Below are positions 1-8,101 of a stretch of 64,000 nt of DNA, piece after piece (positions within the stretch are counted from its first letter, which is position 1; every line of letters starts with the position of its first letter). The stretch covers positions 558,001 to 622,000 of the forward strand of contig NZ_CP059851.1 in the NCBI RefSeq assembly GCF_014117445.1, written 5' to 3'. The stretch is from Sandaracinobacteroides saxicola (GTDB lineage: Bacteria; Pseudomonadota; Alphaproteobacteria; Sphingomonadales; Sphingomonadaceae). The position numbers and the translations under genes are program-made. The notes under the pieces are model-generated. The model was not told the origin of the DNA. It worked only from the letters and a program-made list of their open reading frames with translations, and did not search any database.

Positions 1-264
1 GCTGAAAATTGCGCTACATGTTGGATATTGAAATCCTGTTTACATTAGGGAGACACTATGTGCGATCGCTAACACGGCCCCAGGCATGGCCAATCTGTTA
101 TAGGAACTTGTAGATGCTGTGATGCTAGTCAAAGTTAAGAGGGTAAACTTGGCCGAAAGACGATCTTTCAGCAGGATTTAAACTGATCCAGCACTGGAAG
201 AATAACCAAGGCTTGGCAAATTCGGCGACTTGCAGCAGCCTTGGCCTTGAGGGGGACTCGGGCC
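1..264. other. AT-richer left edge, no gene assigned
   Basis: This stretch is visibly richer in A+T than the coding DNA after it and holds no convincing reading frame. A 31-codon frame from the ATG at position 18 has no ribosome binding site and resembles nothing I know. A short inverted repeat, GAAAGA-cga-TCTTTC, lies at 155-169. It may be the upstream region of the PLD-like gene or the worn edge of an older insertion; the window edge prevents a decision. Confidence 0.4.
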
Positions 265-1986
265 ATGGCGGAGCGGGCTTTTGTCAGTGGGCGGAATGCG
301 GCGGCGGCGTTTGGGTTGCGGTTGCATCGGGGGGAGGGGATGGTGTTGCTGGCGATGGACTGGCGCAGGCAGCGCCCGCCGCGCGATTTCGTGGGGTTTG
401 CCATCGAGGTGAAGGCGCCGGGGGCGGCGGATTTCGTGGCGTTGAAGAACCGGTTGTCCTTTTCGCTCGACGCGCGGCATCTGCCGGATGACCGGGACAC
501 GCGGCAGAACCCCTCCATCCTGGCGCCGTTCCAGGCGTTCCGCTGGATGCACATGCCGCAGGAAAATGCCCGGCAGGGCGAATATCGCTATCGCGTGACG
601 CCGCTGTTCATGGATGCGGCCGGCGCGTTGCGCACCGGCGCGGCGCAGGAGGCGGCGACGACGTTGATGCACGAGACGGTGCCGGGCGTGCTGAACATCG
701 CCTTCACCCGCGGCTATGTCAGCAGCCAGGCCTTCACCGACCGCTTCGGCGGGCCGGCGGCGATCCCGACGCTGCTGCCGCGCCGCGCCGCGGAGGGACT
801 GGATTTCGTGGCGACGGCGCCGCAGGCGGAGGAGGCGCTGGCCTGGATGGGCTATGAGGCGCGGGCGGCGATCCTGAAGCTGCTGGACGAGGCGATCGCC
901 GACAGCAGCGCGAAGGTGGACGTGATCGCCTATGACCTGAACCTGCCGCCGCTGATGGACCGGTTCGCGGCGCTGGCGGGGCGGCTGAGGATCATCATCG
1001 ACGACAGCGGCGACCATGGCGAGGCGCACAGCGCGGAGACCGAGGCGGCGAAGCGGCTGGTGGCGATGCTGGGGCCGGCGAATGTGATCCGCCAGGATGT
1101 GAAGGGATTGCAGCACAACAAGATGATCATCGTGCGGGCGGCAACCTGGGCGAAGGCGGTGGGGGGATCGACCAATTTCAGCTGGCGCGGATTCTATGTG
1201 CAATCGAACAACGCCGTGATCGTCAGCGGGGCGGCGCCGGTCGCCATCTTCGCCGCGGCGTTCGAGGCCTATTGGGCGGGGCGGTGGCCGTTCGCCTCGC
1301 CGGGGTGGCAGGCGCTGGGGCTGGCCGGGGTGGACGCGCAGGTGACCTTCTCTCCGCGCGATGGCGGCGCGGTGCTGGCGGCGCTGGCCGAGGATGTGGC
1401 GGCGACGAAATCGAGCCTGTTCTATTCGCTGGCGTTCATCTCGATCACGCCGGGGGCGGTGCAGGACGCGCTGGCGGCGGTGACCGACAAGGCCGACCGC
1501 TATGTCTATGGCATGTCCGACAAGCGGCTGGGGCTGAACCTGCAGCGGCCCGGCGGCAATCCGGTGCCGGTCGATTCGGGCGGGCTGGGGATGACGCTGC
1601 CGCCGCCGTTCCGGCCGGAAGCCACGGGCGGCGGCGGGGTGCGGTTGCACCACAAGTTCATCGTCATCGATTTCGACCTGCCGACGGCGCGGGTCTATAC
1701 CGGGTCCTATAATGTCTCGCGGTCGGCGGACGGCAAGAATGGCGAGAATTTCTTCTGCATCCGGGACCGGCGGGTGGCGACGGCCTATATGATCGAAGCC
1801 TTGCGGATTTTCGACCATTATCATTTCCGCACGAAGCGGGCGGCGAACCGGGACAGCAACACGCCGATGCTGCTGCAAAAGCCGCCGGCGGCGGGCGAAA
1901 AGGCCTGGTTCGACCGCTTCTGGGACGATCCGGTGAAGGTGAAGGACCGGACGCTGTTTGCGGGAACGGGGGCGGCGTCTGTTTAG
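265..1986 (+). CDS. phospholipase D-like domain protein
   Basis: About 573 residues with two PLD-type half-sites. The C-terminal one (near residues 460-490) reads HHKFIVIDFD followed by YTGSYNVS, a full HxKx4D motif with the usual GS/N follow-up. The N-terminal one (near 287-310) reads HNKMIIVR followed by GGSTNFS, so the expected Asp of HxKx4D is Arg. Family members hydrolyse or transfer phosphodiester bonds in lipids or nucleic acids using one His from each half, so chemistry may survive. No signal peptide is evident. The ATG at 265 is chosen over a TTG at 241 because GAGGGGG precedes it at good spacing. The gene stands alone and is followed by a hairpin. The substrate cannot be inferred. 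Confidence 0.75.
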   Translation: MAERAFVSGRNAAAAFGLRLHRGEGMVLLAMDWRRQRPPRDFVGFAIEVKAPGAADFVALKNRLSFSLDARHLPDDRDTRQNPSILAPFQAFRWMHMPQENARQGEYRYRVTPLFMDAAGALRTGAAQEAATTLMHETVPGVLNIAFTRGYVSSQAFTDRFGGPAAIPTLLPRRAAEGLDFVATAPQAEEALAWMGYEARAAILKLLDEAIADSSAKVDVIAYDLNLPPLMDRFAALAGRLRIIIDDSGDHGEAHSAETEAAKRLVAMLGPANVIRQDVKGLQHNKMIIVRAATWAKAVGGSTNFSWRGFYVQSNNAVIVSGAAPVAIFAAAFEAYWAGRWPFASPGWQALGLAGVDAQVTFSPRDGGAVLAALAEDVAATKSSLFYSLAFISITPGAVQDALAAVTDKADRYVYGMSDKRLGLNLQRPGGNPVPVDSGGLGMTLPPPFRPEATGGGGVRLHHKFIVIDFDLPTARVYTGSYNVSRSADGKNGENFFCIRDRRVATAYMIEALRIFDHYHFRTKRAANRDSNTPMLLQKPPAAGEKAWFDRFWDDPVKVKDRTLFAGTGAASV

Positions 1987-2009
1987 ACCCCGGATGAAAC
2001 ATCCGGGGT
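1987..2009 (+). terminator. GC hairpin after the PLD-like gene
   Basis: ACCCCGGATG-aaa-CATCCGGGGT is a perfect 10 bp stem starting directly after the stop codon. It has no T-run, so termination would be weak or need other factors. The same CCCCGGAT core recurs in the hairpin at 49683-49709. Confidence 0.45.
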
Positions 2010-2098
2010 AGAAGGCGGCGCACAAGCGCCGGCGCCCGGTCGGGCTTGCCGCCTGCGGCGGGTAGGCGAACGACGATGCCATGTGCTATTGCGCGGGC

Positions 2099-2476
2099 AT
2101 GAGCAACCTGCCCCCCGTGCCGACGACGTTCGCGGAATTCTGGCCCTATTACATGGCGGCGCATCAGGATCCGCGCAACTGCGCCGTGCATTATGTCGGC
2201 TCGACGGGCGGGGTGGCGGCCGCGGTGGCGGCGGTGTGGACCGGGCAATTGGGGTGGATCGCGGCCGGGGTGGTGTTCGGCTATGCCTGCGCCTGGTTCG
2301 GGCATTTCGTGTTCGAGCGCAACAAGCCGGCGAGCTGGGTGCGCTGGTGGTGGAGTTTCCTGGGCGACTGGCGGATGTATGCGGCGAAGCTGAGCGGGCG
2401 CAGCGCCGAGGCGGTGGCGCTGGGGCGGGGCCTGCCGGACATTTCGGAGATGGTGCGGGCAAAACAGCGTGCGTGA
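2099..2476 (+). CDS. DUF962/Mpo1-like membrane protein
   Basis: A 125-residue protein with the DUF962 layout: the N-terminal FAEFWPYYMAAHQDPRNCAVHYVG segment holds the conserved His residues, hydrophobic spans follow at about 36-70, and FGHFVFERNKPAS comes next. The family includes yeast Mpo1, an Fe(II) dioxygenase that acts on 2-hydroxy fatty acids in alpha-oxidation; bacterial members are mostly untested. The ATG at 2099 fits the family N-terminus better than the upstream in-frame ATG at 2081. It is a single gene between two hairpins, and its stop codon lies inside the downstream terminator stem. Confidence 0.8.
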   Translation: MSNLPPVPTTFAEFWPYYMAAHQDPRNCAVHYVGSTGGVAAAVAAVWTGQLGWIAAGVVFGYACAWFGHFVFERNKPASWVRWWWSFLGDWRMYAAKLSGRSAEAVALGRGLPDISEMVRAKQRA

Positions 2477-2510
2477 TTGATGTATCACGCACGCTGTTTT
2501 GCTTTTTGTT
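2461..2510 (+). terminator. intrinsic terminator, 16 bp perfect stem
   Basis: Perfect inverted repeat 2461-2476 / 2485-2500 with an 8 nt loop, followed by a T-rich run. The left arm contains the last codons and TGA of the DUF962 gene, so a terminating ribosome would compete with hairpin formation. Confidence 0.85.
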
Positions 2511-2560
2511 GTCGCGCGTCCTGATGCGGAAAACCGGTTCCCACTTTTCCGCGACGCGCT

Positions 2561-3217
2561 TTATCCGGGCAGGGTGACGGGGACGGTTTCGAAGCGGTCG
2601 GTGGCGGGGTCGAGCACGCGCAGGCTGCCGTCCGCGATGTCGAAGATGGCGCCCTGCAGTTTCAGTTCGCCGGCGGTTTCGGCGGCGGTGACGAAGGGGT
2701 AGCTGCGCAGGTTGGCGAGGCTGAGGCGGACGGCGGCCTGTTCCAGCGCACGCTGCGCATCGACATCGGGGCTGAGCGCGGCGGCGGCGACCACCTGTTG
2801 CCGCGCCGGTTCGATCATCGCCATCCATTTGCCGATGAACTGGCCCTGGCCGGGGCCGGCATCGGTGAAGGCGCCGGAGAGGCTGGCGGCGATGCCGCCG
2901 CAGCGGGCGTGGCCGAAGACGACGATCTGGTGCACCTTCAGCACGCAGACGGCATATTCGATGGCGGCGGCGGCGCTCGCCTGGCCGGCGGCGTCGCCGT
3001 AATCGGGCACCAGGTTGGCGACGTTGCGCAGCACGAACATCTGGCCCGGCGCGGTATCGAACACGCGGCTGGGATCGACCCGGCTGTCCGAACAGGCGAC
3101 CAGCATCACCCGCGGCGACTGGCCCTGGGCGAGCGCGTCGAAACGGGTGCGCTGTTCGATGTAGGGGCCGGTGCGGAAGCGGCGGTAACCTTCGATGAGT
3201 TCGCGGAATTCGGGCAT
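2561..3217 (-). CDS. beta-class carbonic anhydrase
   Basis: A 218-residue beta carbonic anhydrase, a cytoplasmic zinc enzyme that interconverts CO2 and bicarbonate. The zinc ligands are visible as CSDSRVDP (Cys and Asp, about residues 42-46) and HARCGG (His and Cys, about 102-105); the Asp-Arg dyad of CSDSR is intact. Length is normal. It is transcribed alone; the lipoprotein/J-domain run lies upstream on the same strand 108 bp away, with no gene I could support in that gap. Confidence 0.93.
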   Translation of the reverse strand: MPEFRELIEGYRRFRTGPYIEQRTRFDALAQGQSPRVMLVACSDSRVDPSRVFDTAPGQMFVLRNVANLVPDYGDAAGQASAAAAIEYAVCVLKVHQIVVFGHARCGGIAASLSGAFTDAGPGQGQFIGKWMAMIEPARQQVVAAAALSPDVDAQRALEQAAVRLSLANLRSYPFVTAAETAGELKLQGAIFDIADGSLRVLDPATDRFETVPVTLPG

Positions 3218-3325
3218 CAGCGGACGGTGGAACGGACGAAGCGCGTGGCGGTCATGACGGTTGGTTAGGACGTGCCATCCAGCTTGGCAATCATCCAGGC
3301 GAGGGCGTGGCCGCCGCGCCGTGTC

Positions 3326-4354
3326 TTACGGGTTGGGCGGGTCGAGGCGGGGCAGCGTGTCCGCGGCCGGGCATTGGGCGGCGCGGGCGGCCCTGATGGC
3401 GGAGAGGTCGGCACTGCGCGCCGCGCGCAGCAGCGATTCGCAGCCGGCTTCGCGGTCGGTCTTGCCGCCTTCGCCCGCCAGCAGCATCAGGCCGAGCTCG
3501 CGCTGGGCGGCGACATTGCCGGGGCGGACGGGGGTGTTGACCGGCATGGTGTAGCCGGGCCGGCCATCGACGCCGGGGACATAGACATACATCGTCCCGC
3601 CGGTGGTGGCGGCCATGGCGGCATAGGTGCTGCGGGCGGTGGCGGCGTCGGCGGGGAGCAGCAGGCCTTCGCGCTGCAGCATGGCGCGGGTGAGCTGCGC
3701 GGGTTGCTGGTTCTGGTCGGCGCGGCAGGCGAGCGCGGCCTTCACGGCTTCGCGGTACGGGGCGGCATCGGTGTTTTCGGGGAGGGTCGGCGCGTCGAAG
3801 CCGAGGATCCAGGCGGCGCTGTCGGCGGTGGCGCGGGCCCCGGCGCTGCTGTCGGCGTTGAGCGGGTTGGGCTCCCAGCCGACGGCCATGCCCATCGCCT
3901 CGGGCAGGCGGCCGTTGTTGTCGAGGCGGGAGAAGAGCAGGAGGCGACCGTTGCGCAGGCCGTTTCGCACCGGCAGCAGGCCGGGCGGCAGGGCGAGGAT
4001 GCCGGGTTCGAGGGCCAGGGAGACGGTGGTGTTGAGCAGGCCCTGGGCGCGGCCGCTGTCGATGAGGGTCTGGATGCGGTCCCAGTCCCGCGCCTTCAGC
4101 AGCCAGGGGAGTTCGTCGGCCAGCGCGGCCTGGGCGAGCAGGCGGGCGGCGGGGCTGTTCGCTTCGGCACGGGCGCGGGCCATGGCGTCGGTGGTGGCCT
4201 TGGCTCGTTCGGCGAGGCCGGCGCGGGTGGCGTTGGGGGCGATGGGGAGCGCCGAGCGGGCGAGGGTGGTGGTGAGGGTGGGGAAGGGCGGGCAGGGGCG
4301 GTCGTTGGTGGCGCAGGCGCCGAGCAGCAGGAGCAGCGGCAGCGCGGCCTTCAC
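3326..4354 (-). CDS. uncharacterised lipoprotein
   Basis: 342 residues beginning with a lipoprotein signal: a hydrophobic Leu run then LLGACA, with the lipidated Cys near residue 14. The mature protein is Ala/Arg/Leu-rich and probably helical, without a domain I recognise. Some stretches could form TPR/Sel1-like helix pairs, for example around EAGCESLLRAAR near the C-terminus. The start is GTG and overlaps the stop of the upstream J-domain gene as GTGA, so translation is probably coupled. Function unknown. Confidence 0.7.
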   Translation of the reverse strand: MKAALPLLLLLGACATNDRPCPPFPTLTTTLARSALPIAPNATRAGLAERAKATTDAMARARAEANSPAARLLAQAALADELPWLLKARDWDRIQTLIDSGRAQGLLNTTVSLALEPGILALPPGLLPVRNGLRNGRLLLFSRLDNNGRLPEAMGMAVGWEPNPLNADSSAGARATADSAAWILGFDAPTLPENTDAAPYREAVKAALACRADQNQQPAQLTRAMLQREGLLLPADAATARSTYAAMAATTGGTMYVYVPGVDGRPGYTMPVNTPVRPGNVAAQRELGLMLLAGEGGKTDREAGCESLLRAARSADLSAIRAARAAQCPAADTLPRLDPPNP

Positions 4355-4872
4355 GCGCGGCGCGCCTCTGCGGCGAGCAGGATTTCATAGGCGGCCTGCG
4401 AGGCCTGGAAGCGCTCGGCGGCGGCGGCGTTGCCGGGGTTCAGGTCGGGGTGGTTGGCCTTCGCCATGCGGCGGTGGGCGGCCTTGATGGCGTCGGCATC
4501 GGCATCGGTCGGCAGGTCGAACAGGCGCAGCGCGTCGAGCTCGGCACGGCTGCGGGAGCCGTCGCCCTCGCCCCAGCCCCAATGTTTGGCGCTGCCATAG
4601 CCGCGCGCCTCGCGGGTTTCGGATTCCTCCTGCGCGGCGGCGCCGGCAGCGTCCAGCGCGGCGAAATAGTCCCAGCCGGCGTTGTACTCGGCGGCGTGGG
4701 CGGTGCAAAACAGCCACTTCTCGCGGCTGTTGGGGGCCTTGGGGGCGGGGCAGGTGCCGGGCTGGTCGCAGCCGTGGCGATCGCAGAGCGCCACGCTCTG
4801 CGCGGCGCGGGCGGCGCCATAGTCGCGCCAGCGGGGGAAGCCCCAGTCATCGCTGCGGCGGAAGCGGGCCAT
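4351..4872 (-). CDS. J-domain co-chaperone-like protein
   Basis: 173 residues. The C-terminal 60 residues form a J domain with the HPD motif in AHRRMAKANHPDLNPGN, the site that stimulates Hsp70 ATPase. The N-terminal half carries Cys/His pairs (CDRHGC, then FCTAHAAEYN) and a WDYF motif, an arrangement common in short alphaproteobacterial J proteins and possibly metal binding. A longer upstream reading frame exists, but the ATG at 4872 gives the family-like start MARFRRSDDWG. It overlaps the mntA-like stop by ATGA and the lipoprotein start by GTGA. Confidence 0.85.
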   Translation of the reverse strand: MARFRRSDDWGFPRWRDYGAARAAQSVALCDRHGCDQPGTCPAPKAPNSREKWLFCTAHAAEYNAGWDYFAALDAAGAAAQEESETREARGYGSAKHWGWGEGDGSRSRAELDALRLFDLPTDADADAIKAAHRRMAKANHPDLNPGNAAAAERFQASQAAYEILLAAEARRA

Positions 4873-5207
4873 CAGGCGGGGCTGGAGAGCTGGCGGAGCA
4901 TGTCGCCTGTGTAGAGGGTTTTGGCGGTCGCATCGATACGCGATTTGAGCGCGGGGTGGCGAAGGCGCTCGTAGGCGACCACATCGACATTGAGGCTGAG
5001 GAGGGATTCGTCGAGATCGGTGACAAGCTGGTCGGTCTCGGCCTCGGTCAGCGGACCATAGAGCACAAGGTCGAGATCGGAGGCCGGCCGCGCGGTGCCG
5101 GCGGCACGGGAGCCGAACACGGCGACGCGGTCGATCCGGTGGGCGTAGGGCATGAGCAGGCCCTGCAGGATGCGCGCGTCCCAGTCGCTCAGGCCGGCGT
5201 CGGTCAT
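4872..5207 (-). CDS. mntA: MntA-like minimal nucleotidyltransferase (antitoxin)
   Basis: 111 residues with the nucleotidyltransferase signature GS-x10-DxD: GSRAAG followed by SDLDLVLYG (about residues 32-47), and a third acidic position at NVDVVAYE. In characterised HepT/MntA systems this protein neutralises the HEPN toxin by adding AMP to a Tyr. The partner lies directly upstream and overlaps by 4 bp (5204-5207), the usual toxin-first order. The biochemical role is inferred from motifs and pairing. Confidence 0.82.
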   Translation of the reverse strand: MTDAGLSDWDARILQGLLMPYAHRIDRVAVFGSRAAGTARPASDLDLVLYGPLTEAETDQLVTDLDESLLSLNVDVVAYERLRHPALKSRIDATAKTLYTGDMLRQLSSPA

Positions 5208-5626
5208 GACGAGAGCCCCTGTCGCCGGGCGGCATAATGGCTGTGCAGCGCCTCGAACAGCGGGCGATAGCGGGTGCGGAGGTCAGCGATGGCGGCCTCG
5301 AACAGCCGGGCATCATAGACGTGGCTCAGCTTGTTGCGGGCGTTCAGCGCCTCCATCCAGATGCTGGCGTCGTGGATCAGGCCGGCGGCCGCCGCGGCGC
5401 GGATGGTCGCCGCGGGCGTGCGGGGTTCGAGTGGAATGCCCTGTTCGGTGAGATCGTCGGCGAGCAGCGACCAGGCGAGCTGCCAGCTGTATTCGAAGCG
5501 CTGGATGGTGCCTTCCTGCTCCAGCGGGTTGAGCCGGTCGCGGTCGAGCGCTTCGCACAGCAGGTCATAGGCGCGGCTGTAATTGTCGAACCTGGTGGCC
5601 CAGCGCGGGAGGTCGGGCTGGGCCAT
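5204..5626 (-). CDS. hepT: HepT-like HEPN-domain protein (toxin)
   Basis: 140 residues, all helical, of the HEPN / HI0074 nucleotidyltransferase-partner family. The motif RNKLSHVY (about residues 97-104) matches RX4HXY exactly: Arg and His form the RNase active site, and the Tyr is the residue AMPylated by MntA in characterised pairs. It starts 9 bp after the pckA stop on the same strand, so it could be read from the pckA transcript or its own promoter. HI0074 homologues were once called substrate-binding subunits, but the intact catalytic motif argues for a toxin. Confidence 0.8.
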   Translation of the reverse strand: MAQPDLPRWATRFDNYSRAYDLLCEALDRDRLNPLEQEGTIQRFEYSWQLAWSLLADDLTEQGIPLEPRTPAATIRAAAAAGLIHDASIWMEALNARNKLSHVYDARLFEAAIADLRTRYRPLFEALHSHYAARRQGLSS

Positions 5627-5635
5627 GGCAGCGTT

Positions 5636-7243
5636 TCAGGCGGCTTTCGGGGCGGCGTCGCGGACGCCCTGTTCGACGTGGCTTTCGAACTGGGCGAAAT
5701 TCTCGACGAACATCGAGACGAGTTTCCGCGCCTTGGCGTCATAGTCGGCCGGGTTGGGCCAGGTGCCGCGCGGGTCCAGGATCTGTTCGGGGACGCCGGG
5801 GACGCTGACGGGGACGGCGAAGCCGAAGAAGGGATCGCGGCGGAACTCGGCATTTTTCAGGCTGCCGTCGAGCGCGGCGTTGAGGAGCGCACGGGTGACC
5901 TTGATCGGCATGCGGGTGCCGGTGCCGCCGGTGCCGGCGCCCCCCCCCGTCCAGCCGGTGTTGACCAGCCAGACATCGACGCCACCCCTGGCGATGCGTT
6001 CCTTCAGCAGATTGCCATAGACGCTGGGGTGGCGCGGCATGAAGGGGGCGCCGAAGCAGGTGCTGAAGGTGGCGTCGGGCTCGGTCACGCCGATCTCGGT
6101 GCCCGCCACGCGCGCGGTGTAGCCGCTGAGGAAATGGTACATCGCCTGGTCGGGGGTGAGCCTGGCGATCGGCGGCAGGATGCCGAAGGCGTCGGCGGTC
6201 AGCATGATGATGTTCTTGGGGACGGGGCCGAGGTTGTCGGCGCTGGCGTTGGGGATGAAATCGATGGGGTAGCTGCCGCGGCTGTTCTCGGCCAGGCGGT
6301 TGTCGTCGAGGTCGATCTCCCGCGTGACGGGGTCGATAACGACATTTTCGAGGACGGTGCCGAAGCGTTTCGTGGTGGCGAAGATTTCCGGCTCGGCCTC
6401 GGGCGAGAGCCGGATCATCTTGGCGTAGCAGCCCCCCTCGAAATTGAAGACGGCGGTGTCGGACCAGCCATGCTCGTCGTCGCCGATCAGCGTGCGGCTG
6501 GCGTCGGCCGACAGCGTGGTCTTGCCGGTGCCGGAGAGGCCGAAGAAGACAGCGGTGTCGCCATTGGGGCCGATGTTGGCCGAGCAGTGCATCGGCATGA
6601 CGCCCTTCACCGGCAGCAGATAGTTGAGGATGCCGAACACGCTCTTCTTCATCTCGCCGGCATAGCGCGTACCGCCGATCAGGATCAGCTTCTCGCTGAA
6701 ATTGACGGCGACCACCGTCTCGCTGCGGCAGCCGTGGCGCGCCGGGTCGGCAACGAAGCCGGGCAGGTCGATGATGGTATATTCGGGCAGGAAGTCGGCC
6801 AGCGCCGACGCTTCGGGCCGCACCAGCAGCGTGCGGATGAACAGGCTGTGCCAGGCATATTCGGTGATGACGCGCACCTGCACGCGATGTTCGGGTTGCG
6901 AACCGCCGTACAGGTCCTGCACGAACAGCGTGTCCCTTGCCGCCAGCGCGGCCATGAAGTCGGCACGCAGCGCGGCGAATTGTTCGGGCGTGATCGACTT
7001 GTTGGTCTTGCCCCACCAGACGCTATTTTCGGTTTCGGCATCGCGCACGATGAACTTGTCGTTGGCGCTGCGGCCGGTGTGCTTGCCGGTTTCCACCACC
7101 AGCGGGCCATGTTTGGCGAGGATGCCTTCGCCGCGCTTGACGGCAAGCTCCACCAGGGGCGCGGTGCCGAGGTTCCAGTGCAGCGCGGCGGGCGTGACAA
7201 TGCCCTGCGCGGCAAGGTCATGGCGGGGGATGGTGATGGTCAC
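5636..7243 (-). CDS. pckA: phosphoenolpyruvate carboxykinase (ATP)
   Basis: About 535 residues, normal for the ATP-dependent family. It converts oxaloacetate plus ATP to PEP, CO2 and ADP at the entry to gluconeogenesis in the cytoplasm. Visible motifs are [12 protein letters not shown] near the N-terminus, the P-loop [13 protein letters not shown] and the downstream metal-binding GDDEHGW. The GTG at 7243 is preferred to the ATG at 7261 because GAAGGGG precedes it by about 9 nt and the ATG has no such site. It faces away from chvI, a conserved arrangement, so the 150 bp between them probably holds both promoters. Confidence 0.93.
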   Translation of the reverse strand: MTITIPRHDLAAQGIVTPAALHWNLGTAPLVELAVKRGEGILAKHGPLVVETGKHTGRSANDKFIVRDAETENSVWWGKTNKSITPEQFAALRADFMAALAARDTLFVQDLYGGSQPEHRVQVRVITEYAWHSLFIRTLLVRPEASALADFLPEYTIIDLPGFVADPARHGCRSETVVAVNFSEKLILIGGTRYAGEMKKSVFGILNYLLPVKGVMPMHCSANIGPNGDTAVFFGLSGTGKTTLSADASRTLIGDDEHGWSDTAVFNFEGGCYAKMIRLSPEAEPEIFATTKRFGTVLENVVIDPVTREIDLDDNRLAENSRGSYPIDFIPNASADNLGPVPKNIIMLTADAFGILPPIARLTPDQAMYHFLSGYTARVAGTEIGVTEPDATFSTCFGAPFMPRHPSVYGNLLKERIARGGVDVWLVNTGWTGGGAGTGGTGTRMPIKVTRALLNAALDGSLKNAEFRRDPFFGFAVPVSVPGVPEQILDPRGTWPNPADYDAKARKLVSMFVENFAQFESHVEQGVRDAAPKAA

Positions 7244-7393
7244 GGATGAAGGCCCCTTCATGCATAGGTATGCGAGAACTGGCCGCCCCATGGCGCGAAG
7301 CGGCGGATTCTTCAAGCCGCGATGACGGCTTTTGACGGCAAGCCTTGCTTCTGTGATAGCAAAACAAGGTTCAACCGTGCAGGCAAGGCGACC

Positions 7394-8101
7394 ATGCAAC
7401 CGACCATCGCGCTGGTGGATGACGACCGCAACATCCTGACGTCGGTCAGCATCGCGTTGCAGGCGGAGGGGTTCGTGACCCGGGTCTATTCCGATGGCGC
7501 GGCGGGGTTGAAGGGGTGCCTGGACAACCCGCCCGACCTGGCCGTGGTGGACATCAAGATGCCGCGCATGGACGGCATGGAGCTGTTGCGGCGGCTGCGC
7601 GAGAAGAGCGACCTGCCGGTCATTTTCCTGACCAGCAAGGATACCGAGATCGACGAGGCGCTGGGGCTGGCGATGGGCGCGGACGATTATATCGGCAAGC
7701 CGTTCAGCCAGCGGCTGCTGATCGAGCGCATCCGCGCGGTGCTGCGGCGGACGGCGGCGCGGGCGGCGCCGGAGGTGCCGGCGGAAGCGGTGGCGGAACC
7801 AATCCGGCGTGGCGCGCTGGAGATGGACGCGGCGCGGCACCGGGTGCGCTGGAGGGGCGCGGACGTGGCGCTGACCGTGACCGAGTTCCTGATCCTGGAT
7901 GCGTTGGCGCAGCGGCCGGGGTTCGTGAAGAGCCGTGACGCGCTGATGGATGTGGCCTATTCCGACGATGTCTACGTCGATGACCGCACCATCGACAGCC
8001 ACATCAAGCGGCTGCGCAAGAAGTTCCGGCTGGTCGATCCCGCGTTCGACAGCATCGAGACGCTTTATGGCGTCGGCTATCGCTTCGATGTCGAAGAGTG
8101 A
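7394..8101 (+). CDS. chvI: response regulator ChvI
   Basis: 235-residue OmpR-type regulator. The receiver starts IALVDDDRN with the phospho-acceptor Asp53 in [11 protein letters not shown], and Thr and Lys follow in FLTSKD and IGKPFS. The winged-helix domain ends with [16 protein letters not shown] and YGVGYRF. ChvI is the alphaproteobacterial envelope and acid-stress regulator paired with ChvG. The ATG at 7394 follows AAGGCG; a longer frame from 7322 adds 24 residues not expected for the family. It overlaps chvG by 14 bp. Confidence 0.93.
   Translation: MQPTIALVDDDRNILTSVSIALQAEGFVTRVYSDGAAGLKGCLDNPPDLAVVDIKMPRMDGMELLRRLREKSDLPVIFLTSKDTEIDEALGLAMGADDYIGKPFSQRLLIERIRAVLRRTAARAAPEVPAEAVAEPIRRGALEMDAARHRVRWRGADVALTVTEFLILDALAQRPGFVKSRDALMDVAYSDDVYVDDRTIDSHIKRLRKKFRLVDPAFDSIETLYGVGYRFDVEE

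Noticed and set aside
178-2082. Long minus-strand open frames opposite the PLD-like gene
   Set aside because: Very Arg/Pro/His-rich translations typical of antisense frames in high-GC DNA; the plus frame has motifs and a ribosome site.
3218-3325. Small coding remnant between the lipoprotein and carbonic anhydrase
   Set aside because: A frame ending AWMIAKLDGTS reads well for about 20 codons but has no start or ribosome site.
5237-7249. 670-codon plus-strand frame opposite pckA
   Set aside because: Gly/Ala-rich antisense of a certain gene; no family-like content.
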